From Anaerolineae bacterium (GTDB lineage: Bacteria; Chloroflexota; Anaerolineae; Anaerolineales; E44-bin32), in NCBI GenBank assembly GCA_030605795.1, contig JAUWHR010000037.1:22670-86669 (forward strand): a DNA stretch of 64,000 bases. Direction: 5' to 3'. Of the stretch, positions 1 through 11,455 are shown piece after piece; position 1 is the first letter of the stretch; each line of letters opens with the position of its first letter. The position numbers and the translations under genes are program-made. The notes beneath the pieces were generated by a model. It was not told where the DNA came from, did no database searches, and saw only the letters and a program-made list of their open reading frames with translations.

Positions 1-2
1 AG

Positions 3-872
3 AGTGTTGGTGTTACCAGTGCGACACCTGAACTGGCTCGTCGGGCGACACTTCTGCTTGCATTCGGTTTTTCAGTCATTATGGCCGTTCCTCCATTTCA
101 CCTGTGGCTTCCCTCTGCTGCTGGAGAAACGAATCCATATTCGCTAGCATTTGTGACCGTGATTCTGCAAAGCGCGGGGTTGTTTTTCTTACTTCGCTTC
201 CTCGACAACTATGCTTGGTTGCGGGCTATGCCGGAGTTGTTTGATGGCATCCGATTGGTCGGAATAGCAATGGTCCTGTTTGGGAGCTTCTTAGTGTTAG
301 CCCAGAAATCGTTCTCCAAAGTAATGGCTTACGCGCTGCTGACTGATTTCGGTGTGATGCTGCTCGCAGTTGGTGCTGGAACACCTGAGGGTTACCGGCT
401 GGCGCTTGGATTGTCGGCGGTCCGGGTAATAAGTTTGTCAGTATGGGCGTTGGGGTTGGCTTGGATGCTCGACCATCCTGGAGGAGATCATTTGCAGTTG
501 TTGCGAGGTGCAGCTCACCGCTCACCCCTTGCCGCAACGGCTGCGCTGGTGGGCATGATGTCAATTGCTGGTTTTCCATTGACGGCTGGCTTTCCTGGTC
601 GCTGGGGGTTGCTATTAACGCTTGCCCCACTCGATCCAATCGCCGGATGGGCGATCTTACTAGCGTTCCTTTGCGTCGGTGCGACAGCAATACGTTGGGC
701 GTATACCCTGTTGAGCGAACCGCGTCTGAGAGAGCGAAAGGCCATAAATTTCAGTGAGCGTCTATTTTTAGGTGGGGGAATAGTCATGTGTCTTGTGTTA
801 GGAGCTTTCCCCCAACTCTTATATCCATGGGTAGTTGAGGTTGCAGCTGGTATGACGCAGTTATTCCCATAG
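3..872 (+). CDS. Proton-conducting membrane transporter / NADH-quinone oxidoreductase subunit N-like (5' truncated by window edge)
   Basis: Open frame runs from the window start in the frame of ORF 81..872. Multi-TM protein with a NuoN/MrpD-like motif (MAVPPFHLWLPSAAGETNPYSLAF). Confidence 0.8.
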   Translation, partial: SVGVTSATPELARRATLLLAFGFSVIMAVPPFHLWLPSAAGETNPYSLAFVTVILQSAGLFFLLRFLDNYAWLRAMPELFDGIRLVGIAMVLFGSFLVLAQKSFSKVMAYALLTDFGVMLLAVGAGTPEGYRLALGLSAVRVISLSVWALGLAWMLDHPGGDHLQLLRGAAHRSPLAATAALVGMMSIAGFPLTAGFPGRWGLLLTLAPLDPIAGWAILLAFLCVGATAIRWAYTLLSEPRLRERKAINFSERLFLGGGIVMCLVLGAFPQLLYPWVVEVAAGMTQLFP

Positions 873-919
873 TGTTGGCTAAACAGTATAATCCGCCGGC
901 ATGAATTTGAGGGCATACA

Positions 920-2095
920 ATGGAGCCTGAGCAGATTGAGAATAGACTTTCCTGGCTGGATGAACAACATCGGAAGGATAGCGAGACTATTCACCGCTTG
1001 AAGGAGAGATTGACTGTTGCAGAAGAGAGTCTCTCTAAGCAATCTCAGCAATTCAAGGAGATATCCAGCGAGGTGGCACGACTGGCAGGCCTGACGACGC
1101 GTATCCATCAGGTTGACGAGGCGATGAGTAAACATCGGCAGGAGATTTCTCGTCAGCTGGGGGAAGCGGAGAAACAGCGCACAGAAAAGGAAAAAGCGCT
1201 TGAGGCACTCCGCAAAGCGGATCACCGGACATTAGCCACCCAAATAGAGAAGTTACGGGATGAGATACAGGCGATAGATGAAATCCAGCAAACACTTGAA
1301 ATTCGACGTGAAGAGGAAATCCGTATTACCCGCAAACTTGATGCTTTCGAGAAGCGCCTTGAGGACCTCGTCGCTAAGGATGAGGATAGAGCACGAGCCC
1401 TAATATCACTGGAGGAAGGAAGGAAGCAGGACGGTCGACGCGTGAGCGAGTTGCAGGATTCTACCTCCGACCTTCGGATTAAGATGGATAATCTTCATGG
1501 GGGGCTGGATATAACCGAGGACCGCATTCGACGTCTCGATGTGCAACTCTCCGATCTGATAGCCAGTGAGAGTGAGAGGCGTGAGATCCAGAGTCTGTGG
1601 ATTGAACAACAGAATCTGAAGTTGGTTGAATTCGAAAGAAGTTGGAAGGAATGGGAGAGTCGCTTTGACCAATTTGACAAGAGAGCAACCGACCTAGACG
1701 AACGCATGCTCTCTTATGAGGAAACCTATCGGGCGCTGAAGCAAATGCGGCTTGATCTAGATAAGGTGCTGGAACGACTGGAACGTCGCATAAACGAAAT
1801 TACCGAGATGCAACGTCTGGCAGAGGATCGCTTGAAACAAGAATGGTCCGGCTTTCAGTCTGACGACCAAAAGCGTTGGAACACCTACAAACTTACGATT
1901 GATGAACATTGGAGAGAGCACAATCGGGTGCATGAAAAACTTGGTCCCGAGCTAGAAATTATTAAGGAGAATGCTACCGAAGCATTGCGTTTGATTGGCG
2001 AAATAAAAGAGATGGATCAGCAACGTGTGCTTGAAATTTATGAAGTATTGCGTGAATGGGCGACAGAGGTTGAACGACGTAGGGGGACAGACTGA
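920..2095 (+). CDS. Coiled-coil protein of unknown function
   Basis: 391 aa, Glu/Arg/Lys/Leu-rich heptad-like sequence throughout; no catalytic motif seen. Confidence 0.75.
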   Translation: MEPEQIENRLSWLDEQHRKDSETIHRLKERLTVAEESLSKQSQQFKEISSEVARLAGLTTRIHQVDEAMSKHRQEISRQLGEAEKQRTEKEKALEALRKADHRTLATQIEKLRDEIQAIDEIQQTLEIRREEEIRITRKLDAFEKRLEDLVAKDEDRARALISLEEGRKQDGRRVSELQDSTSDLRIKMDNLHGGLDITEDRIRRLDVQLSDLIASESERREIQSLWIEQQNLKLVEFERSWKEWESRFDQFDKRATDLDERMLSYEETYRALKQMRLDLDKVLERLERRINEITEMQRLAEDRLKQEWSGFQSDDQKRWNTYKLTIDEHWREHNRVHEKLGPELEIIKENATEALRLIGEIKEMDQQRVLEIYEVLREWATEVERRRGTD

Positions 2096-2154
2096 GTTCT
2101 GACGCCTCTCCTTCTACCAATACCTGACACACCTTTTTTCCAGGCAACGACAAA

Positions 2155-4050
2155 ATGAGAGTATTGGCAACTGCTGGTCACGTGGATCATGGGAAATCAA
2201 GACTTGTGCAGGCTCTTACTGGGATCAACCCCGATCGCTTGCAGGAGGAGCAGGAGCGCCAGATGACTATCGACCTGGGCTTCGCTTGGATGACTCTTCC
2301 TTATGGTGAACATATTGGAATCATCGATGTGCCAGGTCATCGCGATTTCATAGAGAACATGCTGGCGGGTGTTGGTGGCATCGATGCGGCGTTGCTAGTT
2401 GTTGCCGCAGATGAGGGTGTGATGCCGCAGACGCGAGAGCACCTGGCGATCCTCGACCTTCTGGAGGTAGAGAGAGGGGTGGTGGCGCTCACCAAAATTG
2501 ACCTGGTTGAAGATGAGTGGCAGGAATTGGTGTACGACGAGATCGAGCAATTACTGACAAAGACCCATCTGGATGATGTCCCGATCGTGGCCGTCTCTGC
2601 TAAGACAGGTGAGGGGTTGGATTCGCTCGTAACCGCGATGAGCGAGATGTTGCGGGATGCGCCACCTAGGCGAGATATTGGTCGTCCACGCCTTTTTATC
2701 GACCGCGTTTTCACTATCTCGGGATTCGGAACGGTGGTTACCGGAACGTTGGTTGATGGTAGTTTGAGAGTAGGGCAGGAGGTGGAGATCCTCCCCAGCA
2801 GGATTAAAGTGCGGGTAAGAGGATTACAAACCCACAAGACCAAGATTGAAGAGGCCGTCCCGGGCAGTCGGGTGGCGGCTAATCTCGCCGGTGTTGAAGT
2901 CCGGGATTTATCTCGAGGGGATGTGGTGACCAATCCTGGCACGTACCAACCGACTCAACTTATCGATGTACGCCTGCAACTACTATCAGATGCGGTCAGC
3001 GTGATAAAGCACGATCAACAAGTCAAACTATTTCATGGAACGGCGCAACGATTGGCTCGTGTTCGTTTGTTGGGAATGGAGACAATGCGCCCAGGCGATC
3101 AGCGATGGCTGCAGTTAGTTGTAGATAAGCCGTTGATCGTATCGCGTGGAGATCGCTTTATCTTGCGTCGGCCATCCCCGGGAGCCACACTAGGCGGTGG
3201 GCGCGTCGCAGATGCTCACCCAGCACGCCGGCACCGCCGGAAAGACCCAGAGCTGATGGAGCGCCTGGAGCGGTTGCTTCAAGGGACGCCAAGTCAGGTG
3301 CTCGCTCAATCATTGATGTCCCTCGGTCCTACATCACTCCGTCGGGCAATACGTCATTCAGGGTTGGCTACTGAAGCGGCTTCACAAGCGATGGATGAGC
3401 TGCGTGCAGCGGGTGAATTGATAGCTTTGGAAGATGGACCGCTTGACCTGAGCTCTGAGGTCCTGGTCATTGATGTAAAGACATGGGAAGGTCTACGGGA
3501 TCGGATTGAATGGGAACTGCAATCCTTTCACCAATTAAATCCCCTCAAAGCGGGGATACCCAGAGAAGAACTAAAGAGCCGGCTGATGCTGGATGGGAAG
3601 GTTTATTCTGCTGTAATACGATTAGCGGCTGAAAAAGGGATTATCGTTGTTGATGGGACACGAGTGCGTTCAATTCATCATGCTATTACCTTGACCACCT
3701 CACAGCAAGGAGATGTGGACGCCTTGCTCGAGCGCTTTCACGCGTCACCCTACAGCCCGCCGTCGATAAAAGAATGCAATCAGGCGTTAGGTAGCGATTT
3801 GATGGCTTATCTTCTGGAGAGTGGAAGATTAGCCCAGGTCTCGCCGGACGTGGTTTTCACTACGGAAGTGTATGACGAAATGGTCGAAGAGGTTCAGCAT
3901 GCCTTGAGGGAAAGAGGCATGATAACTGTGGCGAAGGTTCGCGACCGTCTAAATACTTCTCGTAAATACGCCCTGGCGCTGATGGAACACTTAGACGCGA
4001 TTGGCATTACTGTACGAGAGGGGGATATTCGTCGTCTGGCGAGGAAATAA
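2155..4050 (+). CDS. selB: Selenocysteine-specific translation elongation factor SelB
   Basis: GTPase motifs [16 protein letters not shown] and TKID, with C-terminal winged-helix-like repeats ending [32 protein letters not shown]. Confidence 0.9.
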   Translation: MRVLATAGHVDHGKSRLVQALTGINPDRLQEEQERQMTIDLGFAWMTLPYGEHIGIIDVPGHRDFIENMLAGVGGIDAALLVVAADEGVMPQTREHLAILDLLEVERGVVALTKIDLVEDEWQELVYDEIEQLLTKTHLDDVPIVAVSAKTGEGLDSLVTAMSEMLRDAPPRRDIGRPRLFIDRVFTISGFGTVVTGTLVDGSLRVGQEVEILPSRIKVRVRGLQTHKTKIEEAVPGSRVAANLAGVEVRDLSRGDVVTNPGTYQPTQLIDVRLQLLSDAVSVIKHDQQVKLFHGTAQRLARVRLLGMETMRPGDQRWLQLVVDKPLIVSRGDRFILRRPSPGATLGGGRVADAHPARRHRRKDPELMERLERLLQGTPSQVLAQSLMSLGPTSLRRAIRHSGLATEAASQAMDELRAAGELIALEDGPLDLSSEVLVIDVKTWEGLRDRIEWELQSFHQLNPLKAGIPREELKSRLMLDGKVYSAVIRLAAEKGIIVVDGTRVRSIHHAITLTTSQQGDVDALLERFHASPYSPPSIKECNQALGSDLMAYLLESGRLAQVSPDVVFTTEVYDEMVEEVQHALRERGMITVAKVRDRLNTSRKYALALMEHLDAIGITVREGDIRRLARK

Positions 4051-4082
4051 GGGGCACTGGTTCGAAAATCCCAGCGTTAGTC

Positions 4083-5663
4083 TCAAAATTCCCGATAGCG
4101 CCAGGTACCTCCGACCATGGTTCCGATCGGCATTATTTCAGCCAGCGCCTTTTCATCACAGCAATATGGGTCATCCTCCAGGACTATCAAATCGGCCATA
4201 GAGCCAATCGCCAGGCGACCGACGATCGGGCTCAATCCGGCGGCGTAGGCGGGTCCATGGGTGTAACCGAGCAAAGCTTCATGAACACTTAGTCGCTCGG
4301 TGGGTGTCCAACCCACTGGGCCAGGGCTTCCATCGAGTCGTCGGCGTGTTACCGCAGCATGCAAGCCCAAGAATGGGTTGGGGGATTCCACCGGCGCGTC
4401 AGAACCGAAAGCCAGGGTTGCCCCAGCCTGGAGTTGGCTGCGCCAGGCGTAAGCATACTTTACTCGGGAACCCCAATAGCGGTCAGCCATTTCCATATCC
4501 GACGTGGCATGGATTGGCTGCATGGAAGCGATGATGTCATATTCTGCTGGACGAGAGAGGTCATCCGGGTGCAGAAGTTGCAGGTGTTCTATCCGGTGAT
4601 GGAGATGGGTTAAATAGTTGTCCGTTTCAAAGCTACGGAGGTCTGCTAACGCATCCAGCACATTGCGATTGGCCAGATCACCGATGGCGTGAACTGCCAT
4701 GGCTAAACCACCCTTCGCTGCACGGATGAAGATCTCAAGCAACTCCTCTCTATCGCGCAGGCACATCCCGGTATTATCAGGGTCCCCCTCATATGGAGCC
4801 AACATGGCTGCAGTACGTGTGCCTAGAGCGCCGTCGGCAAAAACCTTAATATTACCAATTCGAATCCATTCATCGCCATATCCCGTTCTTAGGCCTATAC
4901 CGAGGGCATGTTCAAGATCGTCGACTAGGATATTATTAACTACCCGCAGTCCAAGCTGACCCCGCTCACGCAAAAGCTGAATGGCCCGGAAGCAGCGGGA
5001 ACCATCGAAATCATGAACGGCTGTGATCCCATACCGCCATAATTGGGCTTGAGCTTCGGGGAGTGCATCGCAGGTGCTCTCTGCAGTTGGCGTGGGGATG
5101 ACTTTAGATACTAATCGCATAGCCTCTTCGAGAAGAATACCGGTTGGCGCTCCACTGGCGTCACGTTGAATCTTGCCCCCAGGGGGATCTGAAGAAGAAG
5201 AAGTTATCCCCGCGCGCTCGAGGGCGAGGGTGTTTCCCCATCCTGCATGAAGTGACTTCGCTGTAAGATAAACCGGGTTGTTGGGGGACACGCTGTCGAG
5301 ATCAACCGCAGTGCCGAAGCGTTCCCATTGGTTTTGGTTCCAACCGTGACCCAGGATCCATTTTCCTGGTTCGGTCTCCTGTACCCGCTGACGAACGCGT
5401 TCTAAGCAGGCTTGTAAGCTCGAAACCTCAACATCGACTTTATTCAGGTTGTGGGTATACTTTTCGAGATGTATGTGTGCGTCTGTCAGACCGGGCAGGA
5501 CGATTCGACCTCCGAGGTCTACGACTACCGTTCCAGTAACGGTGATGTCCGCAAGCTCATCGTCGGAACCAACAGCCACCACGCGATCTCTGTCGATGGC
5601 TAGGCTTTCGGCTAACGGGATGAGGTTGTCGAGCGTCCGAATGATACCGTTGCGTAGGATCAT
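4083..5663 (-). CDS. Amidohydrolase family protein (YtcJ-like)
   Basis: Metal-binding DAHIHLEKY, HAIGD, HRIEHLQ and FGSDAPVESPNPFLGL motifs. Confidence 0.85.
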   Translation of the reverse strand: MILRNGIIRTLDNLIPLAESLAIDRDRVVAVGSDDELADITVTGTVVVDLGGRIVLPGLTDAHIHLEKYTHNLNKVDVEVSSLQACLERVRQRVQETEPGKWILGHGWNQNQWERFGTAVDLDSVSPNNPVYLTAKSLHAGWGNTLALERAGITSSSSDPPGGKIQRDASGAPTGILLEEAMRLVSKVIPTPTAESTCDALPEAQAQLWRYGITAVHDFDGSRCFRAIQLLRERGQLGLRVVNNILVDDLEHALGIGLRTGYGDEWIRIGNIKVFADGALGTRTAAMLAPYEGDPDNTGMCLRDREELLEIFIRAAKGGLAMAVHAIGDLANRNVLDALADLRSFETDNYLTHLHHRIEHLQLLHPDDLSRPAEYDIIASMQPIHATSDMEMADRYWGSRVKYAYAWRSQLQAGATLAFGSDAPVESPNPFLGLHAAVTRRRLDGSPGPVGWTPTERLSVHEALLGYTHGPAYAAGLSPIVGRLAIGSMADLIVLEDDPYCCDEKALAEIMPIGTMVGGTWRYREF

Positions 5664-5702
5664 AATTGGATGTGAGTAGGTTATTGTCGGTCTCCTTTAT
5701 CT

Positions 5703-6932
5703 TCAAGGTTGGATATCCATCGCACGGGCCATGATTTCAAGCGGATGGTATACCGGGAGACCCGTGTGTTTGGCAATCCACCAGCGGCAGGTCTCGGAGT
5801 CACAAATTACGAAATCGAGCTCGAGCTGGCTAATCTGGTTAAAGAGACCCTGGCCCACCTCGTACGCCACAGGGAACTTTTCAAGTTTCATGCCGTAGGT
5901 GCCTCCGGCGCCGCAGCACTCTGATTCTGAAAGGTGCAGTTGTAGCTCGGGGATTTGTCTCAGGATGCTGAGCGCTGGGGCGCCGATTCCGTGGTTGCGA
6001 AGTTTGCATGGAGGGTGGTAGAGGGCGCGCGCGTGGAGTGAGTTGAACTTGATGCGATTGATTTCATTTTTCACAAAAATGGTAAGGAATTCGAAGAAAT
6101 CGTAGGTTGAAGTGGCAATTGTCTCGACATCTTCACCGCGTATTCCCAGTATGGTTCGATAATCATGCTTGAGCATCAACGTACATGAGGTCGATGTTCC
6201 CACAATTGGTATTCCTTGCTTGGCGAAGGGTGCTAACCAGGTGATATTGGCTTGTGCGTGACGGCGAGCGGCGTCGAACAATCCATTGGATTGCAGGGGA
6301 AGTCCACAGCATATTTGAGGCGGGATGACCACTTCGTATCCCAACCGCTCGAGGATAGCAATCGTCTGCTCACCTAGTTCAGGCTCGTAGTAGTTGCTAC
6401 TGCAACCGTGAAAGAAGGCTACAGTGTGGTCGATGTCATGTTTTATATCCAGTGGAGTGTCGAAGCAACGATCACGAAAGCGCTTACGAAGTGGGATTCT
6501 GGTGAAGGTCGGAATAGGCGCATGGCGACTGATACCTATTGTTTTCTCCAGTAGCCATCGGGCTGGACGTAAATGTATCGAAGTGTTGGCAACAGGAGCG
6601 ATTGGGGAGGCGATACGCCCGAGTAGTTCAGGGTGAGCAATGAGTTGGTCACGTAAAGGCGTATGCCTCTCTTTGGTTAAGCGCCCTTTGGCTAAGATGT
6701 TAATTTCTGCCACTGCAACACCATGTGGGCAAACACGTGAGCATATACCGCACCCTGAGCACCAGTCGACCGACACGTCCGGCATTGATAGACGAGGGTG
6801 GCGGTAACGCTCTGCTTGAGGACCGACGAACTTGGGTCCAGGGAACAGATCAGTGACGGCTGCAACCGGGCAGGCCGCGGTGCAGATATTGCACTTCAAG
6901 CACAGGTCGGTAGTGAACAAGGGTAGGTTCAT
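5703..6932 (-). CDS. glpC: Anaerobic glycerol-3-phosphate dehydrogenase subunit C (Fe-S/CCG-domain protein)
   Basis: Two 4Fe-4S motifs (CLKCNICTAACP, CSGCGICSRVCP), CCG domains (CCGLPLQ, CCGAGGTYG), and position in glpABC. Confidence 0.88.
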   Translation of the reverse strand: MNLPLFTTDLCLKCNICTAACPVAAVTDLFPGPKFVGPQAERYRHPRLSMPDVSVDWCSGCGICSRVCPHGVAVAEINILAKGRLTKERHTPLRDQLIAHPELLGRIASPIAPVANTSIHLRPARWLLEKTIGISRHAPIPTFTRIPLRKRFRDRCFDTPLDIKHDIDHTVAFFHGCSSNYYEPELGEQTIAILERLGYEVVIPPQICCGLPLQSNGLFDAARRHAQANITWLAPFAKQGIPIVGTSTSCTLMLKHDYRTILGIRGEDVETIATSTYDFFEFLTIFVKNEINRIKFNSLHARALYHPPCKLRNHGIGAPALSILRQIPELQLHLSESECCGAGGTYGMKLEKFPVAYEVGQGLFNQISQLELDFVICDSETCRWWIAKHTGLPVYHPLEIMARAMDIQP

Positions 6933-8155
6933 CCCAGCGCTACCTCGACTGCACGGTAGGCAGTAGCAAGATCAATACCCTGGCGGGATCCTTCCATAGT
7001 CCGGTCTGCGCCGCCGAGCAGGCCTCCAGCGACGTACAGGTTCTCAAAGATCGGTGCGCCCTTGGCATCTAGGGGCTGCATAAGATCGTTGACCAGAAGC
7101 CCGTAGCCTGAATAAGGTTGGGAATCGAGTGGAGAGGTCGTCGTCCAGTACCCTCTACCCTGATCATAATTCACCGGCAGGTCGAATACAGATTCTTGAA
7201 CACGTCCATCTTGCTGGAAGACAAGTCCTCCGTTCAATATACCGCCGGTTGCCAGTATGACCACATCAGCAGTATGTACCCGTGGACCACCGACAGTTTG
7301 GAGGACTACTCCAGATACGCGGCGGCCGTCCGACCTTCCATCAATCCGGCCAACGACTCGAGGTCCCTCAATGAAATGTACTCCGGTATTAAGCGCTCTC
7401 CGGCGCAAGATGACTTCCAAGCGCAAGCCAGGTAAGGAAGGGGGTAGGGTTGGGATTTCAAACAGAGTCAAGCCAAGCCGTTCCTGCAGGTCTTCAAGGA
7501 CATGCTGCGGATCACGGAGACCGAGTACGGCCGGTAGACCAAGGCGTTTAATGCCTATTAGTTGAGGTTTCCAAACCCGAGCGACTTCTTCTCGCCAATT
7601 GGATTTATCGAATAAATGAGCGAGGTCGGAAGTGTAGAAGTCATGGCGTGTATCATCCAACGGTATGGGGAGATCGAGAACACTTTGGACGGCAATACCT
7701 GCACGACGGAGGTTGGACGCTGCCAGTTGTGGATAGAAATCACGCAGATTGTCGATACCGGCGAGGGTAAAGGGTGTTCCATCGAACAAATCGCCCTGCG
7801 CCAAAGATTGCGGTGCGAGCGCGGTTGGATGAATGGCGCCTAGCGCGGTTGGTAAATGCAGGTTGCGCGAAATGCTGCCGGGAAAAGGATATTCTGCTTG
7901 CTGGGTGATTTCCTCGAAGAATTCAAGCGCCGCATGCAAGGCTGCCGTACCTGCTAAGCGATAAGGATGACTCTTACGCAGGCGACTGAGTGCTCGGGAG
8001 GGTGTTGCACGTCCCCAGATGTCGATGCAGCCATGGGACAGTTCGAGCCCTCCGCGACCTTGGGCCACTAAAGTGACAGCATTGCCACGCTCAGCCACCA
8101 GAAGTGAGGCGAAAAGACCGGTCAACCCTGCGCCAACGATAAGAACCTCCGTCAT
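6929..8155 (-). CDS. glpB: Anaerobic glycerol-3-phosphate dehydrogenase subunit B
   Basis: FAD-binding N-terminus MTEVLIVGAGLTGLFASLLVAERG. Start trimmed from the ORF track (8266) to the ATG at 8155, giving a 4-bp overlap with glpA. Confidence 0.85.
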   Translation of the reverse strand: MTEVLIVGAGLTGLFASLLVAERGNAVTLVAQGRGGLELSHGCIDIWGRATPSRALSRLRKSHPYRLAGTAALHAALEFFEEITQQAEYPFPGSISRNLHLPTALGAIHPTALAPQSLAQGDLFDGTPFTLAGIDNLRDFYPQLAASNLRRAGIAVQSVLDLPIPLDDTRHDFYTSDLAHLFDKSNWREEVARVWKPQLIGIKRLGLPAVLGLRDPQHVLEDLQERLGLTLFEIPTLPPSLPGLRLEVILRRRALNTGVHFIEGPRVVGRIDGRSDGRRVSGVVLQTVGGPRVHTADVVILATGGILNGGLVFQQDGRVQESVFDLPVNYDQGRGYWTTTSPLDSQPYSGYGLLVNDLMQPLDAKGAPIFENLYVAGGLLGGADRTMEGSRQGIDLATAYRAVEVALG

Positions 8156-9711
8156 TTCGTTGGCTCCGGAAGAGAGTGTGTTTGGAGAAGCTCGAGATAA
8201 ATGCGACGGGTCAATTCCATCTGGCGCAGTGTATGTCCCCATCCCAAGGGAACCATTCCACGCCAACGCTCTTCGAGGAAAGGTGTAAGACCGCCACTAG
8301 CTGGCGCAGTCGGCGCCAATTCATGCGCGATGCCGGCCGCACGGAAAGCGCAGAACCCAGCTTGGCAGGGTCCCATACCAAGCCTCAGCTCCCGTCGAAC
8401 CTCGTCTAGGTCAAGTGTTGACGCAAACCGCAAGGCTTCCTCAATTGCTAGGCGGGTTACCAATTCGCATTCGCATACCACCTGCGGTAGATCATGGGAG
8501 GTGGTGACCTCGAGCTTAGCCAACCGGTCAGGTAGCTTGTAGAACGATCGGGATGTCATCGTTAATGGAGTTTCAGCTGTATGGCAAACTGCTGCGATGT
8601 TCATCTGTTTGCACACCAGATCCATCACTTGCTCGGCCATTAGGCGGAAGATGGTCAGCTTGCCACTAAAAACACTTATCAGTCCCTGGAGGCCGTCACG
8701 GTCAGCGTGGTCGAGAATGATTTGTGAGCGGGGAAGCTCCCTAGTCTCTCCAAGTTCACCTGTAGTGGGTCGGTAAAGGGGTCTTACACCAGCCCAGGCA
8801 CGCAGGGGTCGCTGGTAAGCCAACTGGGGAACCAGGATCTCTCCTTGGGCCAGAAGGAAGTCAACCTCCCAGGGTTCAATCGTGGTGTCTGTGGGCTGTT
8901 GGACTTCCACATCGGTTGTGCCGAGCACAGCGACAGTTCCCACCGGGACGATGATATCGCCATCGGAAGAGGGCCTGCAGCGGTTAATGACTGTGTGAAT
9001 CGGTCGGGTGGCCATGGCGACCATTGAGCCCTTGCCAAGAGCGATAGGGACCTTGATATCAGCCAAGGATGCAACCTGACCCGCCCAGGGTCCGGTAGCA
9101 TTGACGAAGAAGTCGGCTCCGATGGTTAGTAATTCGTCGGTGTCAAGGGCTCTAATCTCGGCGGCGACAATTGTGTTGCCGTTCAGTATCAGCTTCTCTA
9201 CCCGGTGCCTGAGCCACACCTGCCCGCCTGCTCGTTTGATCTCCGCGGTAAGGGTGTGGAGCAAATCAAAGGAATCGAGAGAGCCATCCTGGACGCGAAA
9301 GACGCGCGAAATGCGCGGGTTGAGCGCCGGCTCTAGACGTAATGCTTCGGCGGTTGTGATTTCCTCTGCAGATACGCCCAACTCCTGGCAGGCTGCAAAC
9401 CAGCGATCGGGGAAATCGATCGGATCCGTGGGTGTTGCCAAGAAGAGTCCGCCCGTGTCCTCGATGGTATGGGGAACGATTTGACGCAGCACACGGTTCT
9501 CGACCGCGCAGTCACAGGCGGAGGTTGGATCGGAGATGACATAACGGCCGCCGGAATGTAGCAGGCCGTGGTAGCGGCCGGAGGTGCCCTGGCCTAGATC
9601 ACCTTGTTCGACAAGTACAACTTTAAGACCACGCAGACAAGCATCCCAGGCGACACCGAGGCCGGTAGATCCACCACCAATAACGAGAAGCTGGGTTGAT
9701 AACACGGGCAT
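8152..9711 (-). CDS. glpA: Anaerobic glycerol-3-phosphate dehydrogenase subunit A
   Basis: FAD-binding VIGGGSTGLGVAWDACLRGLKVVLVE plus C-terminal BFD-like CECE...GPCQAGFC. Confidence 0.9.
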   Translation of the reverse strand: MPVLSTQLLVIGGGSTGLGVAWDACLRGLKVVLVEQGDLGQGTSGRYHGLLHSGGRYVISDPTSACDCAVENRVLRQIVPHTIEDTGGLFLATPTDPIDFPDRWFAACQELGVSAEEITTAEALRLEPALNPRISRVFRVQDGSLDSFDLLHTLTAEIKRAGGQVWLRHRVEKLILNGNTIVAAEIRALDTDELLTIGADFFVNATGPWAGQVASLADIKVPIALGKGSMVAMATRPIHTVINRCRPSSDGDIIVPVGTVAVLGTTDVEVQQPTDTTIEPWEVDFLLAQGEILVPQLAYQRPLRAWAGVRPLYRPTTGELGETRELPRSQIILDHADRDGLQGLISVFSGKLTIFRLMAEQVMDLVCKQMNIAAVCHTAETPLTMTSRSFYKLPDRLAKLEVTTSHDLPQVVCECELVTRLAIEEALRFASTLDLDEVRRELRLGMGPCQAGFCAFRAAGIAHELAPTAPASGGLTPFLEERWRGMVPLGWGHTLRQMELTRRIYLELLQTHSLPEPTK

Positions 9712-9821
9712 AACGGGTTCATTGTGACATAGAATTAGAAAGTGTCAACGTCAGGATTTATTTGTGTTGCCTATCCGTCAGGGATCTGTGATCCCAACCA
9801 ATGCGTATCTTGAACGTGCCG

Positions 9822-11330
9822 TCATTGCTCTGGGCTAGCCCATGCGCGGCAACGTTTGACCGCCCGCTTCCATTGGTCATACAGGGATCGTCGTTGATCT
9901 TCGGAGATTTGCGGTGTGAATTCTCGATCTTGTCGCCAAAGACTTGAAAGCGCTTCTAAGGAAGGCCATAACCCAACTGCCAGACCGGCAAAGAAGGCGG
10001 TACCAAGGGCGGTGGTCTCATTGATAACTGGTCTTTGGACAGGAACACCGAGGATGTCGGCTTGAATCTGCATTAACAAATCGTTGCGTGCCGCGCCCCC
10101 ATCAACACGTAACGATTCAAGGGGCAAGTCGTAATCTATATGCATCGCCTCAATCACATCTAGGGTTTGATAGGCAATGGCTTCTAGCGTGGCCCGCGCC
10201 AGGTGTCCACTTGAGGAGCCGCGTGTCAGGCCAAGGATTGTGCCCCGAGCGTAGGGGTCCCAGTAAGGGGCCCCTAAACCGACAAAAGCCGGCACAAAAT
10301 ATACTCCCCCGTTGTCAGGGACGGATGCGGCAAGCGATTCGATTTCCTGCGATTGGGAAATTAAGCCTAGCTCATCCCGGAGCCATTGAACCGCTGCTCC
10401 AGCGATGAAAATACTCCCCTCGAGACAGTAGGTCAGGGAATTTTGCGCCCCTAGATCCCAACCAATCGTAGTTAGAAGGCCGGAGGTGGACGTCACCGCT
10501 TTATCGCTAGTATTGAGAAGGAGAAAGCATCCCGTTCCGTAGGTGTTCTTCGCCATTCCAGGGTGATAACAAGCTTGGCCGAATGTGGCAGCCTGCTGGT
10601 CGCCGGCGATGCCGGCTAGTGGAATGGGAGCGCCAAGCAAGTGTGGCTCGATTTCACCGTATATGGCAGAAGAGGGGTGGACTTCAGGCAGAAGGGAGGA
10701 GGGGATGCCCAGATGCTCCAAGATTTCATCGTCCCATGCCTGGGTATGAATGTTGTAGAGCAAGGTACGTGAGGCATTTGATGGATCTGTTATATGAAGA
10801 CGACCGCCAGATAAGCGCCAGAGCAAGAAGGTATCGACTGTGCCGAAGGCCAGCTTTCCTCGATCAGCAAGACTGCGGACTCCGGGAATATTTTCAATGA
10901 GCCAAGCGATTTTCGTGCCCGAGAAATAAGCATCAGTTACTAATCCGGTCTTCTCTCGGATGACTTGGTCGAACCCTTCGGCTTTCAAACGCTCGCACAT
11001 TGGCGCAGTACGACGACATTGCCAGACAATGGCGTTGTGGATAGGCTCTCCAGTTTCTCGGTCCCAAATAATTGTTGTTTCACGCTGATTGGTAACGCCA
11101 ATGGCGGCGATTCGTTCGGGTTTTAGCCGCGATTGAGAAAGTGCTGCTCGCGCGGTTTCAAGTTGTGATGACCAAATTGCCTCCGGATCGTGTTCTACCC
11201 AGCCTGGTTGGGGATATATCTGAGGGAACTCTCGTTGAGCCTGGGCGATAATTTCCCCGCGATGATTGAAAATAATCGCCCGCGAGGATGTCGTACCTTG
11301 ATCCAGGGCCAGGATATGATCTTTGGTCAT
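9822..11330 (-). CDS. glpK: Glycerol kinase
   Basis: [46 protein letters not shown] and DGGAARND motifs. Confidence 0.96.
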   Translation of the reverse strand: MTKDHILALDQGTTSSRAIIFNHRGEIIAQAQREFPQIYPQPGWVEHDPEAIWSSQLETARAALSQSRLKPERIAAIGVTNQRETTIIWDRETGEPIHNAIVWQCRRTAPMCERLKAEGFDQVIREKTGLVTDAYFSGTKIAWLIENIPGVRSLADRGKLAFGTVDTFLLWRLSGGRLHITDPSNASRTLLYNIHTQAWDDEILEHLGIPSSLLPEVHPSSAIYGEIEPHLLGAPIPLAGIAGDQQAATFGQACYHPGMAKNTYGTGCFLLLNTSDKAVTSTSGLLTTIGWDLGAQNSLTYCLEGSIFIAGAAVQWLRDELGLISQSQEIESLAASVPDNGGVYFVPAFVGLGAPYWDPYARGTILGLTRGSSSGHLARATLEAIAYQTLDVIEAMHIDYDLPLESLRVDGGAARNDLLMQIQADILGVPVQRPVINETTALGTAFFAGLAVGLWPSLEALSSLWRQDREFTPQISEDQRRSLYDQWKRAVKRCRAWASPEQ

Positions 11331-11455
11331 AAGAATTCCTTGATTGAAAAAATTAGGATAACTAGAATCCTCGATATTGCTCGCCTACAAATTCTGCTGT
11401 TTGAAGTTAGTATCTTAATCGGGTACTCGTTAGCAAGATCACTCCAGTCATTGAC

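Noticed and set aside
226-690. Numerous antisense or shadow ORFs from the ORF track (e.g. 226..690 -, 515..1225 -, 2337..2942 -, 45226..45771 -, 59527..60147 -)
   Set aside because: They overlap well-supported coding genes on the other strand or frame and show no recognisable protein features.
4050-4083. tRNA T-arm-like string CTGGTTCGAAAATCCCAG right after selB, which could have hinted at tRNA-Sec
   Set aside because: The loop would be 10 nt with only 4 bp of stem, and no acceptor, D or long variable arm can be built between selB and the convergent gene.
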